Assembly: GCF_006335015.1 (NCBI RefSeq)
Contig: NZ_VDGT01000006.1
Span: 186,001-250,000 of the forward strand
Source of the DNA: Streptomyces sedi
GTDB lineage: Bacteria; Actinomycetota; Actinomycetes; Streptomycetales; Streptomycetaceae
Length of the DNA: 64,000 nucleotides
Direction of reading: 5' to 3'
Within the stretch, counting starts at the first letter, position 1, and each line of letters opens with the position of its first letter. Shown here one piece after another: positions 18,383-26,710 of the stretch. The notes under the pieces were generated by a model that was not told where the DNA came from, did no database searches, and saw only the letters and a program-made list of their open reading frames with translations. A program made the position numbers and the translations under genes.

Positions 18383-19264
18383 GTGATGACGCAGCACACT
18401 CCTGCCCAGGCGCCGGCGGCTTCCGAGCGCACAGGGCTCTACGGCGGCAAGAGCAGCCGCCGGATCACGGTCAGGGACATCGCGGCGGCCAAGCGGCGCG
18501 GCGAGCGGTGGCCGATGCTCACCGCCTACGACGCGATGACCGCCTCCGTCTTCGACGAGGCCGGCATCCCCGTGATGCTGGTGGGCGACTCGATGGGGAA
18601 CACGGCGCTCGGCTACGACTCCACGGTGCCGGTCACCCTGGAGCAGATGACCATGCTGTCGGCGGCCGTGGTGCGGGGCACCAGCCGGGCGCTGATCGTG
18701 GGCGACCTGCCGTTCGGCTCCTTCCAGGAGGGGCCTGGCCAGGCGCTGCGCAGCGCGACACACCTGGTCAAGGAGGCCGGGGTCGGCGCGGTGAAGCTGG
18801 AGGGCGGCGAGCGTTCCGCCGACCAGATAAGGCTGCTGGTCGAGTCCGGCATCCCGGTCATGGCGCACGTGGGCCTGACCCCGCAGTCGGTGCACGCGTA
18901 CGGCGGCCACCCGGTGCAGGGCAGGGGCGAGGAGGCGGCGGCGCAGCTGCTGCGGGACGCCAAGGCCGTGCAGGACGCGGGCGCCTTCGCCGTGGTGCTC
19001 GAACTGGTGACGGCGGAGCTGGCCGCCGAGGTGACCCGCGGCCTCTACATCCCGACGGTGGGCATCGGCTCGGGCCCCGAGTGCGACGCGCAGGTGCTGG
19101 TCTGGACGGACATGGCGGGCATGACCGACTGGCCGGGCGGCCGGCTGCCGCGCTTCGTCAAGCAGTACGGGCAGCTCCGGACCGCGCTGGGCGACGCGGC
19201 GAGGGCCTTCGCCGAGGACGTGGTCGGCGGCGCCTACCCGGCGGAGGAGCACAGCTTCCACTGA
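18383..19264 (+). CDS. panB: 3-methyl-2-oxobutanoate hydroxymethyltransferase
   Basis: A 293-residue TIM-barrel enzyme transferring a one-carbon unit from methylene-tetrahydrofolate to ketoisovalerate, the first step of pantothenate synthesis. Motifs are TAYDAMTASVFDEAGIPVMLVGDSMGN, the metal-binding VGDLPFGSF, KLEGG and AHVGLTPQS. The start is GTG 18383 or the adjacent ATG 18386, with AGGAGC upstream. It is a stand-alone gene: panC and panD are not in the window. Confidence 0.97.
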   Translation: MMTQHTPAQAPAASERTGLYGGKSSRRITVRDIAAAKRRGERWPMLTAYDAMTASVFDEAGIPVMLVGDSMGNTALGYDSTVPVTLEQMTMLSAAVVRGTSRALIVGDLPFGSFQEGPGQALRSATHLVKEAGVGAVKLEGGERSADQIRLLVESGIPVMAHVGLTPQSVHAYGGHPVQGRGEEAAAQLLRDAKAVQDAGAFAVVLELVTAELAAEVTRGLYIPTVGIGSGPECDAQVLVWTDMAGMTDWPGGRLPRFVKQYGQLRTALGDAARAFAEDVVGGAYPAEEHSFH

Positions 19265-19297
19265 GGCGGTCCCCCGGGTTCAGCGGAGGCGGCCTGC

Positions 19298-19486
19298 CTA
19301 GGCCCTCGCCTTGCGGGCGTAGTACCAGGCCATGTTGGAGGAGAGGCCGGCGAGCAGCACCCAGATGATGCCGAACCAGTTGCCCTGGACGAACGAGAGC
19401 ACGGCGGCGGCCACGGTCAGCAGGCAGAGCGCCAGAGCATAGAGGCTGAGCCTGCGCGCGGTGGTGGGCGAGGTCGGGGCTGCCAT
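19298..19486 (-). CDS. small two-helix membrane protein
   Basis: 62-residue protein with two hydrophobic segments (LYALALCLLTVAAAVLSFV and WFGIIWVLLAGLSSNMAWYY) and a basic C-terminus. ATG is preceded by GGAAGG. It lies convergently 33 bp after panB. Function unknown; small proteins of this type are common in Streptomyces. Confidence 0.7.
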   Translation of the reverse strand: MAAPTSPTTARRLSLYALALCLLTVAAAVLSFVQGNWFGIIWVLLAGLSSNMAWYYARKARA

Positions 19487-19569
19487 CGGTTGGCCTTCCG
19501 GAAGCGCGGGTGAACGGCGGTCGCGCGCCGAGCGGAGAGCGGGCGCGACCGCCATTGTCCCCCGGCGGC

Positions 19570-20271
19570 TCAGATGTCGGTCAGCCGGATGCCCGCGTGG
19601 GCGCGGTAGCGGCGGTTGACGGAGATCAGGTTGGCGACCAGCGCCTCGACCTGGTGGGCGTTGCGCAGCCGGCCGGCGAAGACGCCGCGCATCCCGGGGA
19701 TCAGCTGGGCGATGGCCTGGACCGTGGCGCAGTCCTCGCGCGACTCGCCGAGCACCATCACGTCCGTTTCGATCCGTTCGCGCTCCGGGTCCTTCAGCAG
19801 GACGGCCGAGAGGTGGTGGAAGGCGGCGGTGACGCGGGAGTCGGGCAGGAGCGCCTGGGCCTGCTCGGCGGCGCTTCCCTCCTCGGGAACGAGGGCGTAG
19901 GCGCCGCGCTTGTCGAAGCCGAGCGGGTTGACGCAGTCGACGACGAGCTTGCCGGCGAGTTCGGCGGTGAGCGAGGAGAGGGTGCGGGCGTGCCCCTCCC
20001 AGGGGACGGCCACGATCACCACGTCGCCGCGGCGGGCGCACTCGGCGTTGTCGGCGCCCTCGACGCCGTGGCCGATCTCGTCGGCGACGGCGGCGGCGCG
20101 GTCGGCGGCGCGGGAGCCGATGACGACCCGTTGGCCGGCGCGGGCCAGCCGGTAGGCGAGGCCGCGGCCCTGGTCGCCGGTGCCGCCGAGCACGCCGATC
20201 ACCAGGTCGGAGACGTCGGGCAGCTCCCAGGGGTCGGGGCGCTGGGGTGAGGGGGCATCGTGTGTGGTCAT
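19570..20271 (-). CDS. npdG: NADPH-dependent F420 reductase
   Basis: A 233-residue oxidoreductase exchanging hydride between NADP(H) and coenzyme F420. The N-terminal Rossmann motif is VIGVLGGTGDQGRGLAYRLA, followed by VVIGSRAADRA for NADP phosphate recognition. VVDCVNPLGFDKRGAYALVPEEGS and the C-terminal FAGRLRNAHQVEALVANLISVN are typical of archaeal and actinobacterial Fno/NpdG. It has an N-terminal extension of about 20 residues before the Rossmann fold. Soluble. Confidence 0.92.
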   Translation of the reverse strand: MTTHDAPSPQRPDPWELPDVSDLVIGVLGGTGDQGRGLAYRLARAGQRVVIGSRAADRAAAVADEIGHGVEGADNAECARRGDVVIVAVPWEGHARTLSSLTAELAGKLVVDCVNPLGFDKRGAYALVPEEGSAAEQAQALLPDSRVTAAFHHLSAVLLKDPERERIETDVMVLGESREDCATVQAIAQLIPGMRGVFAGRLRNAHQVEALVANLISVNRRYRAHAGIRLTDI

Positions 20272-20340
20272 GCGCTCGATCCTGCCACCGGAGGCGGTGG
20301 TTTCCGGGCGGGCGTCGCGTTGTTCACGGCGGGCTGACGG

Positions 20341-20598
20341 TCACCAGGGGCCGGGGTCGTCGCCCTCGGGGCGGCCCCGGCGGTCGGGGGCGTCGTTCCA
20401 GCGGGGGTCCTCGCGCCAGTGCTCGTCCCGGTCGCGTGCGGTCTCCAGCGCCCGGGCGGCCTCCTCGCGGGTGGCGTAGGGGCCCATCCGGTCCTTCCCC
20501 GGGCACTGGAGGCCCTGTTCGACCGTCTGGTGTCGCAGGCAGTAGTACCACTGGTCGTCGTCCGCCGTGGTGTCGGCCTTGCGCTTGAAGAGAGCCAT
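20341..20598 (-). CDS. small hypothetical protein
   Basis: An 85-residue hydrophilic protein (MALFKRKADTTADDDQWYYCLRHQTVEQG ...). The YYCLRH and QCPGKDRMGPY cysteines resemble a small metal- or SPOR-like module but no family is certain. ATG 20598 has AAGGA upstream. It is divergent from map with only 34 bp between starts, so the two share a promoter region. I recall close homologues next to map in other Streptomyces. Confidence 0.65.
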   Translation of the reverse strand: MALFKRKADTTADDDQWYYCLRHQTVEQGLQCPGKDRMGPYATREEAARALETARDRDEHWREDPRWNDAPDRRGRPEGDDPGPW

Positions 20599-20632
20599 GT
20601 TCCTTATCCTGCCCGGCCGTAGACTCTGACGC

Positions 20633-21499
20633 ATGTCTGGCCAGTCACTTCTTCAGCCCGGCAGGGTCTCGCCTCGGCGTTCCGTGCCCTCCGCCATCGT
20701 CCGGCCCGCGTATGTGGGGCAGCCGGCGCCCGCCCGTTACGAGGGGCCCGACGCGCAGGACGCGGAGACCGTCGCGCGGATGCGCGTCGCGGGTCGGATC
20801 GCGGCCCAGGCGTTGGCCGAGACCGCGCGGCACATCGAACCCGGCGTCACCACCGACGCGTTGGACGCGGTGGCGCACGCGTTCCTCTGCGACCACGGCG
20901 CCTATCCGTCGACGCTGGGGTACCGGGGTTTCCCCAAGTCGCTGTGCAGCTCGGTGAACGAGGTGATCTGCCACGGCATCCCGGACTCGACGGTGCTGCG
21001 CGAGGGCGACATCGTCAACCTGGACATCACCGCGTTCGTCGGCGGGGTGCACGGGGACACCAACGCGACGTACCTGGTAGGCGATCCGGAGTCGGTGGAC
21101 GAGGAGTCACGGCTGCTGGTGGAGCGGACCAGGGAGGCGCTGGACCGGGCGATCCGGGCGGTGCGGCCCGGTCGGCGACTGAACGTGATCGGGCGGGTGA
21201 TCGAGTCCTACGCGAAGCGTTTCGGGTATGGCGTGGTGCGGGACTTCACCGGTCACGGGGTGCACAGCGCGTTCCACTCCGGGCTGATCGTTCCGCACTA
21301 CGACGACCCGGGCGCCGACACGGTGCTGGTGCCGGGGATGACGTTCACGATCGAGCCGATGCTGAATCTGGGCACCCACGAGTGGGAGATGTGGGACGAC
21401 GAGTGGACGGTCGTGACCAGGGACGGGCGGCGTTCGGCGCAGTTCGAGCACACGCTGGTGGTGACCGAGGGCGGTGCCGAGGTGTTGACGCTGCCCTGA
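20633..21499 (+). CDS. map: type I methionine aminopeptidase
   Basis: A 288-residue cobalt/manganese peptidase removing N-terminal Met. All metal ligands are visible: Asp in [16 protein letters not shown] (two), His in [11 protein letters not shown], Glu in FTIEPML and Glu in QFEHTLVV. The first 45 residues are the SH3-binding-like extension seen in actinobacterial MapB. ATG 20633. Streptomyces usually carry more than one map gene. Confidence 0.95.
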   Translation: MSGQSLLQPGRVSPRRSVPSAIVRPAYVGQPAPARYEGPDAQDAETVARMRVAGRIAAQALAETARHIEPGVTTDALDAVAHAFLCDHGAYPSTLGYRGFPKSLCSSVNEVICHGIPDSTVLREGDIVNLDITAFVGGVHGDTNATYLVGDPESVDEESRLLVERTREALDRAIRAVRPGRRLNVIGRVIESYAKRFGYGVVRDFTGHGVHSAFHSGLIVPHYDDPGADTVLVPGMTFTIEPMLNLGTHEWEMWDDEWTVVTRDGRRSAQFEHTLVVTEGGAEVLTLP

Positions 21500-21558
21500 C
21501 GGGGAAGGGCGTCGCGGGGTGACGCGGTTTTACCGACGGACCGTCGGCAACTCCTTGA

Positions 21559-21574
21559 CTTAGGTAAGCCTAAG
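21559..21574. promoter_or_regulatory. iron-box (DmdR/IdeR type) over the heme oxygenase promoter
   Basis: Perfect inverted repeat CTTAGG-TAAG-CCTAAG, matching the halves of the actinobacterial DtxR-family box. It begins four bases after the start of a -35-like TTGACT (21555-21560) and fills the spacer, so a bound iron regulator would occlude RNA polymerase. A second palindrome, CCGACGG-A-CCGTCGG, lies just upstream at 21533-21547. Confidence 0.75.
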
Positions 21575-21638
21575 TAGCGAGTATGGCGGGGCGCGGCGGG
21601 CTGTCGCGCCCCGCCCCCCGAGGCTCTGGAGGTCACGC

Positions 21639-22301
21639 GTGACCGTGCTCGACGCCACCCCCGCCCCGTTCTCCGCCCTGATCCGGCGGGCCTCGCACGC
21701 CCAGCACGAGGCGGCGCACGACTCCTCGTTCATGGACGACCTGCTGGGTGGCCGGCTGGGGGTCGGGAGCTACCGCCGCTACACCGAGCAACTCTGGTTC
21801 GTCTACCGAGCGTTGGAGCGGCCGGCCGACGCGCTGACCGGGGACCCGGTGGCGGGGCCCTTCGTCCGGCCGGAACTGTTCCGCGTCCCCCCGCTGGAGC
21901 GGGACCTGGACTACCTGCACGACGGCACCGGCTGGCGCGCGGCGGTGGCGCCGCTGCCGTCCACCGCGCGGTACGCGGAGCGGATCGCCGAGGTCGCCGA
22001 CGGCTGGCCGGGCGGCTATGTCGCGCACCACTACACCCGCTACCTGGGCGATCTCTCCGGCGGCCAGGTGGTGCGGAACGTGGCGGAGAAGACCTGGGGC
22101 CTGGCGCGGCGCGGCGACGGGGTGCGGTTCTACGTCTTCGAGGCGATCCCCAATCCGGCGGCCTTCAAGCGGGAGTACCGGGCGGCGCTGGACGCGATCG
22201 CCGTGGACCAGGCGGAGCGGGAGCGGATCGTCGAGGAGTGCCGGCTGGCCTTCGAGCTGAACATCACGCTGCTGCGCGAGCTGGCGGCCTCCGAGGGGTA
22301 G
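21639..22301 (+). CDS. hmuO: heme oxygenase (biliverdin-producing)
   Basis: A 220-residue all-helical HmuO-type enzyme that opens heme with O2 and reductant, releasing Fe2+, CO and biliverdin; cytosolic. The proximal heme His lies near the N-terminus (ASHAQHEAAHDSSFM), and the distal helix carries the glycine-rich YLGDLSGGQVV after VAHHYTRY. GTG 21639 has GGAGG upstream. It carries its own iron box and is separated by 11 kb from the hmuTUV/HtaA locus with which it should cooperate. Confidence 0.95.
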   Translation: MTVLDATPAPFSALIRRASHAQHEAAHDSSFMDDLLGGRLGVGSYRRYTEQLWFVYRALERPADALTGDPVAGPFVRPELFRVPPLERDLDYLHDGTGWRAAVAPLPSTARYAERIAEVADGWPGGYVAHHYTRYLGDLSGGQVVRNVAEKTWGLARRGDGVRFYVFEAIPNPAAFKREYRAALDAIAVDQAERERIVEECRLAFELNITLLRELAASEG

Positions 22302-22367
22302 CGGACCGGCCGGCGCGCGCTCCGGGGACGGCCACCCTCGGGACCTTTCCGGTGAATATTTCCGATT

Positions 22368-22375
22368 AACGCGTT
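22368..22375. promoter_or_regulatory. candidate LacI-type operator core upstream of sugar ABC operon
   Basis: AACGCGTT is a perfect palindrome with the central CG typical of LacI-family operators, embedded in an AT-rich stretch (22354-22380) unusual for this genome. It lies about 75 bp before the binding-protein start. No regulator gene is adjacent. Confidence 0.3.
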
Positions 22376-22448
22376 TTTAGCTTGGTCTGCGCTGACGGAA
22401 ACGGGACTCTGAGGCCCTTGGAACGCGGGTCTTCTCAAGGAGCACGTC

Positions 22449-23765
22449 CTGAGTACGTCGATCAGCAGCAGCGCAAGGGCGTTCTGGGCCGTGTCCGCTC
22501 TGCTGGCCTCCGCCGCCTGTGGATCGGCCGGTGCCGACGCGGCATCGGTCGACCCCGAGCGGGTGGGCGCGGCCAGCGGGGACATCACCTGGTACGCCAT
22601 CAACTTCGGCCCCGAGGGCTTCCCCGAGCAGTTGGTCGCGGCCTTCGAGGAGGCCCATCCCGAGATCAACGTGGACTTCCAGCCGGCCCCCAACAACACC
22701 GACACGATGCGGGCCACGCTGACCACGGAGATCACCGGCGGCTCCAGCGCCGTCGACGTCTACAACGGCGACCTGGTCTGGCCCGCGCAGTTCGGCGACG
22801 CCCAGCTGGCGATGCCGCTGGACGAGCACCTCCCCGACGACTTCTGGGACCGCTACCCCGAGGAGCGCGCCCGGCTCACCGAGTACGACGGCAACCATCT
22901 CGCCGCGCCGCTCTACGTCGACTCCGGCTTCCTCTACTACCGGAAGGACCTGCTGGAGAAGTACGACCTGGAGGAGCCGGCGACCTGGCAGGAGCTGGCC
23001 GAGTCGGCCAAGCGGCTCCAGGACGAGGGCGAGGTCGACTTCGGCTATGTCGGGCAGTGGGCCAACTACGAGGGCCTGACCGTCAACTGGACGGAGCTCT
23101 CGGCCGCGGCCGGCGGCCGGAGCGTCTCCGAGGACGGTTCCGAGGCCGCCATCGACTCCCCGGAGAACCGCGCGGTGCTGGACTTCATGCGGGAGATGCT
23201 GGACAGCGAGGTGGTGCCCTCGGCCACCACCAGCTTTCAGGAGCAGCAGTCGCTCCAGACCTTCGTCGACGGCGAGGCCGCGTTCCACCGCAACTGGTCC
23301 CACGGCTGGGGCATGGCCAACGACCCGCTCGCCTCGGGGATCGTCGACAAGGTCGGCGTGATGCCGATGCCCGGCTTCGAGGGCGGCGAGAAGAAGGGCC
23401 GCTCGGCCGCCGGTGGCTGGAACCTGATGGTCAACCCGCACAGCGAGCGGATCGGCGCGGTGCTCGTCTTCATCGACTGGATGACCGGCCCCGAGGCCCA
23501 GCGGCTGATGGCCGAGAACTCGGTGCTGCCGGCCAACGAGGAGGTGCTCCACGACGAGGACCTCCAGAAGGACAACCCGGTCCTGGAGGTCGCCGCCGAC
23601 CTCGACCTCGTCGCCCGGCCGGCTCAGACGCCCCGTTACCCGCAGATCAGCCACGGCATCTACACCAACATCAACGGCTCCCTGGCCGGCTCGTCCCCGA
23701 CCGCGAACGCGCTGCGGGCGGCGGAGGACGACATCAGACGCGCGCTGGAGGACCGAGCCCTATGA
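22449..23765 (+). CDS. sugar ABC transporter, substrate-binding lipoprotein
   Basis: Extracytoplasmic solute-binding protein of family 1, about 438 residues if begun at CTG 22449. The usual first candidate, GTG 22491, would leave only eight residues before the lipobox Cys (ASAAC), too few for a signal peptide. Starting at CTG 22449, with AAGGAG at good spacing, gives LSTSISSSARAFWAVSALLA followed by SAAC, a credible lipoprotein signal. The mature part (DITWYAINFGPEGFPEQLVAAFEEAHPEINV ... GGWNLMVNPHSER) is typical. It is followed by two permeases with overlapping starts. Sugar specificity unknown. Confidence 0.85.
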   Translation: MSTSISSSARAFWAVSALLASAACGSAGADAASVDPERVGAASGDITWYAINFGPEGFPEQLVAAFEEAHPEINVDFQPAPNNTDTMRATLTTEITGGSSAVDVYNGDLVWPAQFGDAQLAMPLDEHLPDDFWDRYPEERARLTEYDGNHLAAPLYVDSGFLYYRKDLLEKYDLEEPATWQELAESAKRLQDEGEVDFGYVGQWANYEGLTVNWTELSAAAGGRSVSEDGSEAAIDSPENRAVLDFMREMLDSEVVPSATTSFQEQQSLQTFVDGEAAFHRNWSHGWGMANDPLASGIVDKVGVMPMPGFEGGEKKGRSAAGGWNLMVNPHSERIGAVLVFIDWMTGPEAQRLMAENSVLPANEEVLHDEDLQKDNPVLEVAADLDLVARPAQTPRYPQISHGIYTNINGSLAGSSPTANALRAAEDDIRRALEDRAL

Positions 23766-24730
23766 GCGGTGGCAGAGCGCGGACGGAGTCCCCCAGGACC
23801 GAACCCAGGCGGGCGAGGCCCCAGGAGTCGGGACGCTCGGAGCTGGACCGGAAGTTCGCGCGCCTCGGCTGGGCCTTCACCGTGCCGGCGATGCTGGTGG
23901 TGCTCGCCGTCACGCTCTTCCCCATCGCCTTCTCCGTCGCGATGAGCCTGAGCCATGTCACGGTCTCCGCCGACGGCTTCGAGCTGTCCGGCTTCACCGG
24001 CGAGCACTACAAGCTGCTGCTCCAGTCCGACCGTTGGCGCCACGCGGTGGTCTTCACCGTGCTCTACACCATCGGGACCGTCGTCGCCGAGCTGGTCCTG
24101 GGCACCCTGATCGCGCTGGTCCTGGAGCAGCTCTCCGGCGGGCGCGGCTGGATGATGGCGCTGCTGCTGCTCCCCTGGGCCATGATCACGGTGGTCTCGG
24201 CGCAGCTGTGGGCGTACATGTACAACGGCGTCTACGGGGTGCTGACCGCGATGACCGAGGGGCTGACGGGGACGCCGTTCCAGTTCCTCGGCACCCCGCT
24301 GCCCGCGGTGCTGTCGATGGCGGCGGCGGACGTCTGGAAGACCACGCCGTTCGTGGCGATCATCGTGCTGGCCGGGCTGATGATGCTGCCCAGCGACGTG
24401 GTGGAGGCCGCCCGGGTGGACGGCGCCGGGGCCTGGACCGCGTTCTGGAAGGTGCGGCTGCCGCTGCTGCGGCCCGCGCTGGTGATCGCGGTGCTCTTCC
24501 GGGTCCTCCAGGCGTTCGGCATCTTCGACCTGCCCTTCGTACTGACCGGCGGTGGGCCAGGCGACGCGACGGAGTCGCTGGCGCTGCTGGGCTGGCACGT
24601 GATGTTCACCAACCTGGACTTCGGCCCGGGCGCCGCCGTGGCGGCCAGCACCGCGGCACTGGTGCTGGTGGGCTGTCTGATCTTCCTACGGGCCTTCAAG
24701 GCGCGGGTGGGCGACGAGGAGACGCAGTGA
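23762..24730 (+). CDS. sugar ABC transporter permease (MalF-like)
   Basis: 322-residue inner-membrane permease with about six transmembrane helices after a 40-residue cytosolic N-terminus. The EAA loop EAARVDGAGAWTAFWKVRLP marks the ATPase contact site. ATG 23762 overlaps the binding-protein stop by four bases. Partner of the next gene. Confidence 0.93.
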   Translation: MSGGRARTESPRTEPRRARPQESGRSELDRKFARLGWAFTVPAMLVVLAVTLFPIAFSVAMSLSHVTVSADGFELSGFTGEHYKLLLQSDRWRHAVVFTVLYTIGTVVAELVLGTLIALVLEQLSGGRGWMMALLLLPWAMITVVSAQLWAYMYNGVYGVLTAMTEGLTGTPFQFLGTPLPAVLSMAAADVWKTTPFVAIIVLAGLMMLPSDVVEAARVDGAGAWTAFWKVRLPLLRPALVIAVLFRVLQAFGIFDLPFVLTGGGPGDATESLALLGWHVMFTNLDFGPGAAVAASTAALVLVGCLIFLRAFKARVGDEETQ

Positions 24731-25566
24731 CCGATCGACCCAGAATGGGCTTCCACTTCCGCTGGGCGCACCTGTGGGCGCTGCTGGTCGCGCTCTTCGT
24801 GGCCGCGCCGCTGTACTGGATGGCCGTCAGCTCCCTCAAGCCGCTGGAGGAGGTGGGTGCCAACCCGCCGACCGCGTGGCCGGAGACGCTGACCTTCGAG
24901 AACTACCGGCAGGCGTTCACCGACAACAACTTCGGCCGCTACCTGCTGAACTCGGCCGCCGTCTCGCTGCTGGCCACCGGTCTGGTGCTGGCGCTCAGCG
25001 CGTTCGCCGGCTACGCGCTGGCGCGGCTGCCGCTGCGCGGCAAGTCGCCGATCATGGTGGCGCTGCTGATGATCTCGCTCTTCCCGACGATCGCGCTGGC
25101 CGCGCCGCTGTTCCTGCTGATGCGGGAGGTCGGCTGGCTCAACAGCTACCAGGGCCTGATCCTGGTCTACACGGCGCTGAACATCCCGTTCGCGATCTGG
25201 ATCCTGCGGAACTTCTTCCTCCAGATCCCCAAGGAGATGGAGGAGGTCGCCTGGGTGGACGGCGCCTCCCCCGTGCGGACCGTGCTGCGGGTGATCCTGC
25301 CGCAGGCGCTGCCCGGGATGTTCACGGCCGCGATCTTCACGTTCACCGCCTGCTGGACCGAGTTCCTGATCGGCCTCACGCTCAACACCGCCGACGACTA
25401 CCGGACGATGCCGGTCGGTGTGGCGCTCTTCGGCTCGACGTTCACCGTTCCCTACGGCACGATCTTCGCCGCCGCGACGGTCTCGGTGCTGCCCATCGCG
25501 CTGCTGGTGCTGGTCTTCCGCCGGGCCGTGGTCTCGGGGCTGACCTCGGGCGCGGTGAAGGGGTAG
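24727..25566 (+). CDS. sugar ABC transporter permease (MalG-like)
   Basis: 279-residue permease with about six transmembrane helices and the EAA loop EVAWVDGASPVRTVLRVILP. GTG 24727 overlaps the previous stop (GTGA). The operon ends here without an ATPase gene. In Streptomyces several such importers share the ATPase MsiK (established for that genus), which probably energises this one. Confidence 0.93.
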   Translation: MTDRPRMGFHFRWAHLWALLVALFVAAPLYWMAVSSLKPLEEVGANPPTAWPETLTFENYRQAFTDNNFGRYLLNSAAVSLLATGLVLALSAFAGYALARLPLRGKSPIMVALLMISLFPTIALAAPLFLLMREVGWLNSYQGLILVYTALNIPFAIWILRNFFLQIPKEMEEVAWVDGASPVRTVLRVILPQALPGMFTAAIFTFTACWTEFLIGLTLNTADDYRTMPVGVALFGSTFTVPYGTIFAAATVSVLPIALLVLVFRRAVVSGLTSGAVKG

Positions 25567-25650
25567 CGGGCGCGGGGCCGTCGTTCGGGAAACCCCGGTG
25601 CACGGCGGAGAATCCCTCGGATAGCGTGGGCGTTGTCCGAAGGGGGAGTT

Positions 25651-26382
25651 GTGGCGAAGCTCAATCAGATCATCGCCGTCGAGAAGGGCGTCAAGGGCAG
25701 GACGGCCCAGGACGTCGCGGCGGCCCATCGCGAGGTGCAGAAGCCGGCGTCGCTGGCCGGCATCTCGCGCACCTACCAGCCGAAGGACGAGGAGGGCGAG
25801 CAGCTGCCGCCCGAGTCGACCCGCGTGCAGGTCAGCGCCGAGACCGTGCTCAGAGACATGACCGCCTCGCTGACCCGGCTCTTCGACGTGACCGCGACCA
25901 AGGACTGGGCGAACTGCGTGGCCCGCGCCGACGTCGTCGTCGACGGCCGCACCCTCGTGCCCGACGTGCCGGTCAGCTACCTGCTCTTCCTGGAGAAGCA
26001 GCTCACCGAGGTGCAGGCGTTCCTCAGGAAGCTGCCGGTGCTCGACGCGGCCGAGACCTGGTCCCGCGACCCGTCCACCGACTGGTGGAAGACCGAGCCG
26101 GTGCGCACCATCCGCACCCGGAAGGTCCCGCGCAACCACGTCAAGGCCGAGGCCACGGAGAAGCACCCGGCGCAGGTCGAGGTGTACTACGAGGACGTGG
26201 CGATCGGCTACTGGTCCACGGTGAAGTTCTCCGGCAGCCTCTCGGCCCGCCGGCTGAACGAGCTGCTGGAGCGCGTCGAGAAGCTCCAGAACGCGGTGAA
26301 GTTCGCCCGTGAGGAGGCCAACGCGGCGGAGGTCGACGACCGCCGGGTCGGCGACGCGGTCTTCGGCTACCTCCTCGGCTGA
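25651..26382 (+). CDS. conserved protein of unknown function (DUF7873-like)
   Basis: A 243-residue soluble protein, mostly helical, starting VAKLNQIIAVEKGVKGRTAQ. GTG 25651 follows GAAGGGGGA; an in-frame TTG at 25633 is less likely. A mid-protein region (SYLLFLEKQLTEVQAFLRKLPVLD) precedes an acidic/aromatic patch, and the C-terminus is a predicted helix (RRLNELLERVEKLQNAVKFAREEANA). I recall such proteins labelled DUF7873 in Streptomyces but cannot confirm. It lies just upstream of the permuted tRNA-like RNA, with no other gene between. Confidence 0.75.
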   Translation: MAKLNQIIAVEKGVKGRTAQDVAAAHREVQKPASLAGISRTYQPKDEEGEQLPPESTRVQVSAETVLRDMTASLTRLFDVTATKDWANCVARADVVVDGRTLVPDVPVSYLLFLEKQLTEVQAFLRKLPVLDAAETWSRDPSTDWWKTEPVRTIRTRKVPRNHVKAEATEKHPAQVEVYYEDVAIGYWSTVKFSGSLSARRLNELLERVEKLQNAVKFAREEANAAEVDDRRVGDAVFGYLLG

Positions 26383-26425
26383 ACAGCCCCCAGACTCCTC
26401 CGCGGTGGCGACACGGTGGAGGGTG

Positions 26426-26512
26426 GCGCGACTCGGGTTGAGGTCCCGGGAATCGCGTGAGCACAAGCTGAAACTGAACGTTCAGGCTGATGGACGCGGC
26501 CGTAAACCGCGT
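26426..26512 (+). other. structured region upstream of the tRNA-like RNA
   Basis: Three strong foldbacks in 87 bases: GCGCGACTCGGG (26426-26437) pairs with CCCGGG-AA-TCGCGT (26445-26458); CTGAACGTTCAG (26474-26485) is a perfect palindrome; ACGCGG / CCGCGT (26494-26512) close a 7-base loop. TGAGC (26459-) may pair with GCTCA further on. It could be the 3' UTR of the upstream gene or part of the same RNA. No T-run follows. Confidence 0.4.
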
Positions 26513-26559
26513 GGAAGCTCAGACTCTCGCTCAAGATTCAGCATCGCCGCCGATCGCCG

Positions 26560-26685
26560 GAGCGACCGGGGACGGACACGCCGTCGTATGCGAGTTCGAC
26601 TCTCGCCTGCACCTCTCTCATGGTGCGGTAGTTCAAAGGTAGAACGCGACGGCATGACCCTGATCCGTCCTCTCTTCAACAGCTC
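26560..26685 (+). ncRNA. circularly permuted tRNA-like RNA, probable YrlA-type Y RNA
   Basis: Read on the plus strand the parts of a tRNA occur in swapped order. GCCGTCG (26580-26586) is the 3' anticodon-stem strand. The T arm GCGAG-TTCGACT-CTCGC (26590-26606) has the canonical T-loop. CTGCACC (26607-26613) is the 3' acceptor strand, followed by an 8-base loop, then GGTGCGG (26622-26628), the 5' acceptor strand (7 bp, one G-U). TA (U8/A9) leads into the D arm GTTC-AAAGGTA-GAAC (26631-26645) with the GG pair, then CGACGGC (26647-26653) pairing perfectly with 26580-26586. Outside this, GGACGGA (26570-26576) pairs with TCCGTCC (26664-26670), and GAGC (26560-) with GCTC (-26685). This open-anticodon, closed-acceptor cloverleaf is the layout of bacterial YrlA Y RNAs. 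A true permuted tRNA gene is the alternative; the expected U33 is not evident. Confidence 0.72.
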
Positions 26686-26710
26686 GGGCGTGCGCATCAG
26701 GCGGTACCCC

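Noticed and set aside
26400..26710. Permuted group I intron flanking the tRNA-like halves
   Set aside because: I looked for P7/P3 core elements and found no convincing R/S-like pairing; a Y RNA stem accounts for the flanking complementarity.
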